Of a DNA stretch of 5,020 bases, positions 1-5,020 are shown piece by piece. Under the pieces are notes generated by a model, which did no database searches, was not told the DNA's origin, and worked only from the letters and a program-made list of their open reading frames with translations. A program made the translations under genes and the position numbers. This DNA is from Gemmatimonadota bacterium (lineage in GTDB: Bacteria > Latescibacterota > UBA2968 > UBA8231). The stretch spans positions 1 through 5,020 of the forward strand of contig JAPPEF010000257.1 of the NCBI GenBank assembly GCA_028875335.1, read 5' to 3'. Each line of letters opens with the position of its first letter. Within the stretch, counting starts at the first letter, position 1.

Positions 1-4
1 CCCT

Positions 5-23
5 AAAAATCGAGCAATCGCTC
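5..23 (-). terminator. Weak intrinsic-terminator-like hairpin after the truncated permease
   Basis: Just past the P2 stop, the minus strand reads GAGC, a GATT loop, GCTC, then GATTTTT. The stem has only four pairs, three of them G-C, followed by five T residues. This is the right place for the end of the operon, but the stem is short and the call is tentative. Chance occurrence is quite possible. Confidence 0.3.
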
Positions 24-26
24 CAA

Positions 27-1100
27 TTAGAGGCTGCTTAACCCGAACTCACGTTCTGTTAAGGCAGCGCCTAGCACGGTCGCCGCAGTACTCAACAGCA
101 CCGACTCGCTCAAAAGTTGGCGCATGAGCTGGCCGCGATGAGCGCCGAGGGCCTTGCGCACACCGATCTCGTGAATCCGTCGCCCCGCCCGCGCCGTCGC
201 CAAGTTCACGTAGTTGAAACCGGCGATCGTCAGGATCACCACCGCCAAGATGGCGCATAAAGCGAAGTGCATGGTGTTGCCCCTCGGGCCAAAGTGGTTA
301 GGTGCCTCGGTGTCGAAGTAGATCGCTTTCAGGGGTTGCAGCGCGTAGGAATCGGACGCTTCGGGCAACCCCTTAGCTTCCTTGACGATGTCGGCAATGC
401 GCGCAGCTACCGCAGCAGGGTCGGCACCGGGCGTTAGCTGGACGAAGGTCGTGAAGGCTGAAAAGCCCCAGCCATACGCTGCCATTGGCTCTGTGGCGAG
501 CGAAAGCAGCGCCGAGAACTGGAGCAATGAGTTGGGGGGCGGCTGGCCGACGATGCCAGTAACCTCGCAATCGAACTCCTCATTGACCCAGACGACCTGT
601 CCAATGGGATCGCTCTCGCCAAAGAGCCGGCGAGCCAACGACTCGGTCAGCACTAAGGTGTGGGGACGCGCCAAGGCCGTCTTGGGATCGCCGCGCAGGA
701 GCGGCAAGCTAAACATGTCGAAAACGCCCGTCTCCACCCCACCAACCTTTTCATATATTCCCTCCTTGTCCCCGACCCGCAGCAGACGCTGATAATTCCA
801 GCTAAAGCGGACCGCCTCCTCGACTTCGGGCAATTGCTCCTTGAGGGTTGGCCCAAGCGGTATCGGCATACTTGAGATGTACTTGGACGTAGTAACTGTT
901 GGAGGATTGTTTGGCCCCAACACGCGGAAAACCCGGTCTTTTTTCTCGTGGAAATCGCCAACCGAGAGCTGATAGGCAGCGAGCTGGATGACCAGTAGGC
1001 ACAGGCAAACGCCGATCGCCAAGCCGAAAATGTTGATCGCCGCGTAGCTGCGCTCCCGCCACAAAAGGCGCAGCGTCGTCGTCAAGTAGTTGCCTAGCAT
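27..1100 (-). CDS. Truncated MacB/FtsX-type permease (P2), N-terminal 349 residues of a P1 paralogue plus an 8-residue foreign tail
   Basis: The 357-residue product matches P1 from its first residue through E349 (E348 in P1) with one net codon of length difference. It then ends in REFGLSSL and TAA, which have no counterpart in P1. It keeps TM1 (about 22-45), the first periplasmic domain, TM2 (about 278-300) and the entire coupling segment with HEIGVRKALGA. It breaks off inside TM3 and lacks the rest of the first FtsX domain and the whole second half. The frame is otherwise undamaged and the gene keeps the same ribosome binding site as P1. It starts 70 nt after the DUF4097 stop. Most likely it is a degenerate remnant left by duplication or recombination. 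A shortened product that is still made, perhaps pairing with another permease, cannot be excluded. With only two full helices, it should not form a transporter alone. Confidence 0.85.
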   Translation of the reverse strand: MLGNYLTTTLRLLWRERSYAAINIFGLAIGVCLCLLVIQLAAYQLSVGDFHEKKDRVFRVLGPNNPPTVTTSKYISSMPIPLGPTLKEQLPEVEEAVRFSWNYQRLLRVGDKEGIYEKVGGVETGVFDMFSLPLLRGDPKTALARPHTLVLTESLARRLFGESDPIGQVVWVNEEFDCEVTGIVGQPPPNSLLQFSALLSLATEPMAAYGWGFSAFTTFVQLTPGADPAAVAARIADIVKEAKGLPEASDSYALQPLKAIYFDTEAPNHFGPRGNTMHFALCAILAVVILTIAGFNYVNLATARAGRRIHEIGVRKALGAHRGQLMRQLLSESVLLSTAATVLGAALTEREFGLSSL

Positions 1101-1118
1101 GATAGTTCCTTTCGCGTC
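54..1118 (-). repeat. Duplicated segment: P2 copy of the P1 leader and 5' half (other copy 3728-4789)
   Basis: P2 from its 18-nt leader through codon 349 is colinear with P1 from its leader through codon 348, 1065 versus 1062 bp. Similarity ends sharply on both sides: just upstream of 1118, and at 54, where codon GAA is followed by unrelated sequence. This defines one duplicated or recombined block. Confidence 0.85.
1101..1118 (-). promoter_or_regulatory. Ribosome-binding leader of P2, identical to that of P1
   Basis: The 18 bases directly before the P2 start are identical to those before the P1 start (4772-4789). On the minus strand they contain AAGGAA at 1106-1111, with AGGA six bases from the ATG, a good Shine-Dalgarno match. 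Similarity stops just upstream of 1118, so this point marks the 5' edge of the duplicated segment. Confidence 0.75.
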
Positions 1119-1170
1119 ACAGCGAGTTTCAAACCATTTGTATCAACGAATTAGTTTCCGTAGGGGTGCC
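1119..1170. other. Intergenic remainder between the DUF4097 gene and the truncated permease, nothing clear
   Basis: These 52 bases lie upstream of the shared leader. They contain a TTGATA on the minus strand but no matching -10 box at a proper distance, and no strong hairpin. I see no supportable promoter or terminator. The gap is longer than the others in the cluster, so transcription may or may not continue through it. Confidence 0.5.
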
Positions 1171-2397
1171 TTACTCCACTCGGCGGACCTTGCCAAATGA
1201 CGAGTTGATGCTCGCCTCTTTTGCTACATCCTTCAGCTCAATATCACCCCGGGCTTCAGCGCGCACAGAACCACCAACATGATGAATTGTTACACTGCCG
1301 AAGCTAGAGAAAGCTGAGAGGTCGCCGCCTACATTGCTGACTGTGATAGCTTTGCGCGCACGTGCGTGGGCGACACCACTAACATCATCAAATACAAGGC
1401 CACCATAGCTGGAACGCGCGTCGAAGATGTCGCGTCGCACCGCCTTTATATCGACCATTTTGCGAGCCTCAGCGCGCAAAACGCTACCAGCGACATTGCG
1501 TATAGTCAGGCCACCATAGCTCGACGATACGTCGAGATCGCCGTCTATATTGCTGATAGCTATGTCCTTACGGGCACTCGCATGGACTGAATTGTCATTA
1601 CCAGCGACGTTGCTTATGGTCAGGCCACCATAGCTCGACGATACGTCGAGATCGCCATCTACATTGCTGATGTTCACGTCCTTACGAGCCGTTGCATTGA
1701 CTGAACCGTCAATGTCATCCAGCGTCAGAGAGCCATAATTCGACCGAGCGTTGACGTGGGGGCCTTTTACGTGTCTGATATCGACCGTTTTCCGGGCCTC
1801 GGCGCGCAAAACGCCATCCCCGGTGACATTGCGTATAGTCAGGCCACCATAGCGCGACGACACGTCGAGGTCGCCGTCTACATTATTAATAGTTATGTCC
1901 TTACGGGCCGACGCATGGACCGATCCATTGATGTTCTGGATTTCTTGACTGCCAAACGCAGTCCTCGCAACTACGTCGTAATCCTGCTTTGGCACTAGCA
2001 CTTTCACGTGAACGCGCAGCGGAGAAGCAGAGTCATAATCGGATTGCCAGCGCTCCAAGACGGAGTCATCCACGTCGGTGTAAATGGTGATACCGTGATC
2101 GTGGCGCGAGATTTTAACCTTGTGTTCACCGAGAATGCGATCGGCATCGTGCTTGTACTGCTCAAGGACATTGCGAGTCACTGTCACGCTGACTTGGTTT
2201 CCCGCTTGGGAATCGATTGTCTGAGAAGCATACTTAGAGTTGACTTGCAGCGTTTCGCCGGGATGAGCGACAAGCGTCTTCTCAATTTTGGGCGATGGAT
2301 TACCGTCTTCGGAGTTCGGCTCCTCACCATATCCCACCATGGCCGACATTGCGACCACAATCAGGACGCGTTGCATTTGGTAAATGACAGTGTTCAT
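1171..2397 (-). CDS. Exported DUF4097-type beta-repeat protein (putative adhesin), 408 aa
   Basis: The chosen start is the ATG at 2397, because AGGAG sits eight bases upstream. A GTG at 2415 would place that Shine-Dalgarno sequence inside the gene. Residues 1-24 look like a Sec signal peptide, with hydrophobic core VLIVVAMSAMVGYG. There is no cysteine anywhere, so it is not a lipoprotein. Residues about 40-150 form a head typical of DUF4097 proteins (a PGETLQV strand and the VKVLVPKQDYDV segment). Residues 159-408 are seven repeats of 35-38 residues with consensus SVxAxARKDIxISNVDGDLDVSS followed by SYGGLTIxNVxG. Each repeat probably gives two turns of a right-handed beta-helix. Repeats 1-3 match repeats 4-6, a super-repeat of about 111 residues. 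The protein should be periplasmic or surface-associated. Position between permease genes suggests a partner role in the same envelope system, but this is inference. DUF4097 is called a putative adhesin; its biochemical function is unproven. Confidence 0.88.
   Translation of the reverse strand: MNTVIYQMQRVLIVVAMSAMVGYGEEPNSEDGNPSPKIEKTLVAHPGETLQVNSKYASQTIDSQAGNQVSVTVTRNVLEQYKHDADRILGEHKVKISRHDHGITIYTDVDDSVLERWQSDYDSASPLRVHVKVLVPKQDYDVVARTAFGSQEIQNINGSVHASARKDITINNVDGDLDVSSRYGGLTIRNVTGDGVLRAEARKTVDIRHVKGPHVNARSNYGSLTLDDIDGSVNATARKDVNISNVDGDLDVSSSYGGLTISNVAGNDNSVHASARKDIAISNIDGDLDVSSSYGGLTIRNVAGSVLRAEARKMVDIKAVRRDIFDARSSYGGLVFDDVSGVAHARARKAITVSNVGGDLSAFSSFGSVTIHHVGGSVRAEARGDIELKDVAKEASINSSFGKVRRVE
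1270..1923 (-). repeat. Intragenic super-repeat in the DUF4097 gene (two blocks of about 333 bp, each three sub-repeats)
   Basis: Block A (1591-1923, residues 159-269) and block B (1270-1590, residues 270-376) each encode three units beginning SVHASARKD, VLRAEARK and a more variable third unit. Equivalent positions in the first unit of each block are exactly 111 codons apart. At DNA level, 1838-1923 and 1505-1590 align without gaps with about 12 mismatches in 86 bases by hand count. A seventh single unit (residues 377-408) follows. All unit lengths are multiples of three, so gain or loss of units keeps the reading frame. Confidence 0.85.
1505..1656 (-). repeat. Perfect 38-bp direct repeat inside the DUF4097 gene (1505-1542 and 1619-1656)
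   Basis: The two copies are identical over 38 bases and lie 114 bp (38 codons) apart. They encode the DGDLDVSSSYGGLTI part of sub-repeats 3 and 4. A third, slightly diverged copy starts at 1838. Identity that includes silent positions suggests recent copying or exchange between neighbouring units. Confidence 0.85.
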
Positions 2398-2405
2398 AAT
2401 GGCGT

Positions 2406-2410
2406 CTCCT
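2406..2410 (-). promoter_or_regulatory. Shine-Dalgarno AGGAG that fixes the DUF4097 gene start
   Basis: On the minus strand AGGAG lies eight bases before ATG 2397, in the 34-nt gap after the P1 stop. It selects this ATG over an in-frame GTG at 2415 that would swallow the site. The resulting N-terminus then begins directly with a plausible signal peptide. Confidence 0.75.
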
Positions 2411-2431
2411 CTCACGTAATGGGTGTGCTGG

Positions 2432-2661
2432 TTATTCAGTGCGTAGCGTGTCTATCGGATTAGTCAGCGCCGCTCGCATCGCTTGGTGCCCCACCGTCAG
2501 CCCGGCGATGACGAAAGACAAAGCACCCGACAGCAGGAACAAGCCCACGCCAATTTCTACGCGATAGGCAAACTCCTGTAGCCAGTGAGTGGCCAAACCG
2601 TAGGCGATGGGCACACTGAGCAGGAAGGCAATGGCAACGGGTTTGGCGAAGTCTCGCAGCA
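2432..2661 (-). repeat. Duplicated 3' end shared by P1 and P0 (other copy 4791-5020)
   Basis: The last 230 bases of P1 align without gaps with the visible 3' end of P0 at an offset of 2359 bp. Within them, 2463-2532 and 4822-4891 are identical over 70 consecutive bases, silent positions included. The flanking parts differ at many sites, so identity is patchy along the pair. Confidence 0.88.
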
Positions 2662-4771
2662 GCATGGCGATGAGGCCGCCGGGGGAAGCGCCGAACACCT
2701 TGCGGATGCCGATCTCCTTGGTGCGCTCTTGGGCGGCGTGTGCGGCCATGCCGAAAAGCCCCACCGAAGCGACGGCGATGGCTAAAAAGAGGAAGAGCGT
2801 GAGTGCGCGGCCTACCATCAATTCCTCGGAGTAAAGCTTGGCGGCGATCTCTGCAAGAGAATTGCGCTGGATGGGTCGGTAGGGAGCGACCGCAGCCCAC
2901 TTGTCGTCGATCACTTTGAGGGCCGAGTCGAGATGCCCCGGGCGCACTCGCACGATAATGACGCCCACCCATCCAACGACCTGTTCTATAACCAGTGGCT
3001 CTACCTTGCTTCGCGGGCCGTCGAAGTGGAAGTCCTCGATCACACCCACGACGCGCTTTTCTCCCCAAGAGGGGATCGTCTTGCCCAGCGGCTCGGCCAA
3101 TCCCAAGATCCTCGCGGTGGTCTCGTTGATGACGACCGCTTCGGCGTCGGCCGGTTCGTCGGTCAGGGCGCGTCCTTGGGCTATGCGCAAGCCCATGATT
3201 TCGACAAAGTCGCCATCTACTTGATAGCTTCTTATCGTTTGCCCTTCCGCGGTATTACGCAACATTTTCGTGCCCTCACCTGGTACTGTCATAGAAAGGC
3301 TCACCGCAGCGATGCGGCTGTCCTGAAGCAGCTCCGTCTTGAAGGATCGAGCCTGATCCAAGGTCAGACCGCGGTTATTGATCACCACAACCTGTTCCGG
3401 CTCCGACCTCAAGATGGAGTCCTCGCGGAGGAGGTTTTGGATGTAATCGAGTTGATGCCACATCAGCAGTGCCATAGTCAGCAACACCGTAGTCGCCGTG
3501 AACTGCGTCACCACCAAACCCCGACGCAGGAGCACACCGCCCACGCGGCCCCCACGCACCGCAGCCGTCGGTTGAAAGCGCGCCACCATCCAAGCCGGGT
3601 ACGCACCCGCGACCAGTCCAACCCCCACCGCCAGCGTCGCGGCCCCGGCGTAGGTCGAAACCGTCCAGTACAACTGAGGCAACTCAAAATTGGACCCTGT
3701 GATGACGGGCAGGATCAGACTCAAAACCTCTGCTATGGCAACGCCCAGCACCGTCGCCGCAGCACTCAACAGCACCGACTCACTCAGGAGTTGGCGCATG
3801 AGCTGGCCGCGATGAGCACCGAGAGCCTTGCGCACGCCGATTTCGTGAATCCGTCGCCCGGCCCGCGCCGTCGCCAAGTTCACGTAGTTGACCACGGCAA
3901 TCGTCAGGACCACCACCGCCAAGATGGCGCACAGCACGAGGTACATGGGATTGCCCGTTGGGCCGATGGTGCTGGGTACCTCGGTGTCGAAGTAGATCGA
4001 TTGCAGGGGTTGCAGCGCGTAGGAATCGGTCTTTTTGGACCTCCCCCCAACTTCCTTGACGATATCGGGAATGCGCGCGGCTACCACAGCCGGGTCGGCA
4101 CTAGGCGTTAGCTGCACGAAGGTCCTGAAGGCAGAAGCGTTCCAGCCCATCATTTCCCGGTTCTCCTCGTAATTCGTGGCGAAGGAGAGCAGTGCCGAGA
4201 ACTGGAGCAATGAACTGGAGGGCGGCTGGCCGACGATGCCAGTAACCTCGTAATCGAGCTTCTCGACGTGGACGACCTGTCCGATGGGATCGTCCTCGCC
4301 GAAGAGCCGACGGGCCAACGGTTCGGTCAGCACCATGGTGTAGGGACGCGACAAAGCCGTCTTGGGGTCGCCGCGCAGCAGCGGCAAGCTAAACATGTCG
4401 AAAACGCCAGCCTCCGCCCCACTAACCTTTTCGTATATCCCCTCCTTGTCCCCGACCCGCAGCAGATGCGGCCAAACCGAGCTAAAGCGGACCGCCTCCT
4501 CAACTTCGGGCAATTGCTCCTTGAGAGTCGGCCCAAGCGGCCCCGGCAGTGATCCTTCGTACTGGGCCTCACCCCATGAGGGAGGTCCCAGCACGCGGAA
4601 AACCCGATCTTTTTTCTCGTGGAAGTCGCCAACCGAGAGCTGATAGGCGGCGAGCTGGATGGCCAGCAGGCACAGGGAAAAGCCGACCGCCAAGCCGAAG
4701 ATGTTGATCACCGCGTAGCCGCGCTCCCGCCACAGAAGACGCAGCGCCGTCGTCAAGTAGTTGCCCAGCAT
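2432..4771 (-). CDS. Complete MacB/FtsX-type ABC transporter permease (P1), duplicated architecture, no ATPase domain
   Basis: This 779-residue inner-membrane protein has the doubled FtsX layout. Helix TM1 is at about residues 22-45 and a periplasmic MacB-like domain at about 46-275. The first FtsX domain has helices near 277-300, 331-355 and 375-398. After a short cytoplasmic link come TM5 (about 418-440), a second periplasmic domain (about 450-650), and the second FtsX domain with helices near 655-678, 709-730 and 740-760. Both FtsX domains carry the coupling-helix motif that docks on an ATPase: HEIGVRKALGA (309-319) and KEIGIRKVFGA (685-695). No Walker A or ABC signature is present, so the ATPase must come from another gene. 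The ATG start is supported by AAGGAA six to seven bases upstream. The gene follows its paralogue by 19 nt and precedes the DUF4097 gene by 34 nt. The length suits large orphan permeases of Bacteroidota- or Acidobacteriota-like genomes. The family is secure; the substrate is not. Confidence 0.93.
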   Translation of the reverse strand: MLGNYLTTALRLLWRERGYAVINIFGLAVGFSLCLLAIQLAAYQLSVGDFHEKKDRVFRVLGPPSWGEAQYEGSLPGPLGPTLKEQLPEVEEAVRFSSVWPHLLRVGDKEGIYEKVSGAEAGVFDMFSLPLLRGDPKTALSRPYTMVLTEPLARRLFGEDDPIGQVVHVEKLDYEVTGIVGQPPSSSLLQFSALLSFATNYEENREMMGWNASAFRTFVQLTPSADPAVVAARIPDIVKEVGGRSKKTDSYALQPLQSIYFDTEVPSTIGPTGNPMYLVLCAILAVVVLTIAVVNYVNLATARAGRRIHEIGVRKALGAHRGQLMRQLLSESVLLSAAATVLGVAIAEVLSLILPVITGSNFELPQLYWTVSTYAGAATLAVGVGLVAGAYPAWMVARFQPTAAVRGGRVGGVLLRRGLVVTQFTATTVLLTMALLMWHQLDYIQNLLREDSILRSEPEQVVVINNRGLTLDQARSFKTELLQDSRIAAVSLSMTVPGEGTKMLRNTAEGQTIRSYQVDGDFVEIMGLRIAQGRALTDEPADAEAVVINETTARILGLAEPLGKTIPSWGEKRVVGVIEDFHFDGPRSKVEPLVIEQVVGWVGVIIVRVRPGHLDSALKVIDDKWAAVAPYRPIQRNSLAEIAAKLYSEELMVGRALTLFLFLAIAVASVGLFGMAAHAAQERTKEIGIRKVFGASPGGLIAMLLRDFAKPVAIAFLLSVPIAYGLATHWLQEFAYRVEIGVGLFLLSGALSFVIAGLTVGHQAMRAALTNPIDTLRTE

Positions 4772-4789
4772 GATAGTTCCTTTCGCGTC
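4772..4789 (-). promoter_or_regulatory. Ribosome-binding leader of P1 in the 19-nt gap after P0
   Basis: This leader carries AAGGAA at 4777-4782 on the minus strand, with AGGA six bases from the P1 ATG. It fills almost the whole gap after the P0 TAG, leaving no room for a separate promoter there, which supports co-transcription of P0 and P1. The same 18 bases occur before P2. Confidence 0.75.
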
Positions 4790-4790
4790 G

Positions 4791-5020
4791 CTATTCAGTG
4801 TGCAGAGTTTCGATCGGGTTGGTCAGCGCCGCTCGCATCGCTTGGTGCCCCACCGTCAGCCCGGCGATGACGAAAGACAAAGCACCCGACACCAGGAACA
4901 GGCCCACGCCGACTTCCACGTGATAGGCATAGTCTTGCAACCACTGGTTAGCCAACCAGTAGGCAATCGGCACGCTGAGGAGGAAGGCGATGGCAACGGG
5001 CTTGGCAAAGTCGCGCAGCA
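4791..5020 (-). CDS. MacB/FtsX-type ABC transporter permease, C-terminal fragment (P0, continues beyond right edge)
   Basis: Only the last 75 codons and a TAG stop are visible; the frame stays open to the window edge, so the start lies outside. The visible protein begins LLRDFAKPVAIAFLLS, the end of the cytoplasmic coupling segment and the start of the penultimate membrane helix of an FtsX domain. It ends with a final hydrophobic helix (GVGLFLVSGALSFVIAGL) and a cytoplasmic tail, NPIETLHTE. It aligns without gaps to the last 75 residues of the complete permease downstream, with about ten substitutions (G/W, H/Q, F/Y and similar). It is therefore the 3' end of a tandem paralogue. Its stop lies 19 nt before the next permease start, so the two are probably co-transcribed and perhaps translationally coupled. 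The family moves or mechanically releases envelope substrates using energy from a separate ATPase. The substrate is unknown. Confidence 0.9.
   Translation of the reverse strand, partial: LRDFAKPVAIAFLLSVPIAYWLANQWLQDYAYHVEVGVGLFLVSGALSFVIAGLTVGHQAMRAALTNPIETLHTE

Noticed and set aside
1..53. Insertion-sequence end or frameshifted continuation of P2
   Set aside because: No terminal inverted repeat, target duplication or transposase is visible. None of the sequence resembles the P1 region that should follow, so a simple frameshift does not explain the break.
1119..1170. Possible promoter before the truncated permease (TTGATA on the minus strand)
   Set aside because: No acceptable -10 element lies 16-18 bases downstream, so it cannot be supported from sequence alone.
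1270..1923. Regular repeats suggesting a CRISPR array
   Set aside because: The repeats are in frame, multiples of three, contiguous without unique spacers, and encode a coherent beta-repeat protein.
2398..2415. GTG at 2415 as the start of the DUF4097 gene
   Set aside because: It would place the AGGAG ribosome binding site inside the coding region and add six residues before the signal peptide. The ATG at 2397 is better spaced.
2933..4111. A 392-codon open frame on the plus strand
   Set aside because: It runs antisense through the well-supported P1 permease. Its translation is rich in His, Arg and Gln with no recognisable domain, the usual look of a shadow frame in GC-rich DNA.
1..5020. An ABC ATPase partner for the permeases
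   Set aside because: None of the supported proteins shows a Walker A or LSGGQ-like signature; any ATPase must lie outside the window.

Overview
The window is one minus-strand gene cluster, read from right to left. It consists of near-duplicate MacB/FtsX-type ABC transporter permease genes with one exported beta-repeat protein between them. In transcription order it holds: (i) the last 75 codons of a permease that enters from the right edge (P0, 4791-5020); (ii) after 19 nt, a complete 779-residue permease (P1, 2432-4771); (iii) after 34 nt, a 408-residue DUF4097-type putative adhesin with a signal peptide (1171-2397); (iv) after 70 nt, a third permease (P2, 27-1100) that matches P1 for 348-349 codons, then runs into unrelated sequence and stops at residue 357. 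Bases 1-26 hold at most a weak terminator-like hairpin. No convincing plus-strand gene was found.

P1 has the doubled architecture of large orphan permeases: TM1, a periplasmic MacB-like domain, a three-helix FtsX domain, then the same arrangement again, giving about eight membrane helices. No visible protein carries a nucleotide-binding domain, so an ATPase would have to be encoded elsewhere. Permeases of this class are usually linked to export, lipoprotein handling or envelope-stress mechanotransmission. The substrate cannot be read from this sequence. The short spacings and good ribosome binding sites suggest that P0, P1 and the DUF4097 gene are co-transcribed, so the DUF4097 protein may be an envelope partner of the permeases. 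That link is inferred from gene order only.

The locus has clearly grown by duplication. P1 and P2 share both their coding start and an identical 18-nt leader containing the ribosome binding site. P0 and P1 share their 3' ends, including 70 identical bases. The DUF4097 gene is itself built from seven 35-38-residue repeats organised as a threefold super-repeat of about 111 residues.

The organism is a Gram-negative-type bacterium, judged from the periplasmic domains and signal peptide. The permeases look moderately GC-rich (roughly 60% in lines counted by hand) and the DUF4097 gene lower (about 50%). Arrays of such orphan permeases are common in Acidobacteriota, Bacteroidota/Rhodothermota relatives and several uncultivated phyla. 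The N-terminal wording (NIFGLAVG, FHEKKDRVFRV) resembles the Bacteroidota-type family, but I cannot assign a phylum with confidence.
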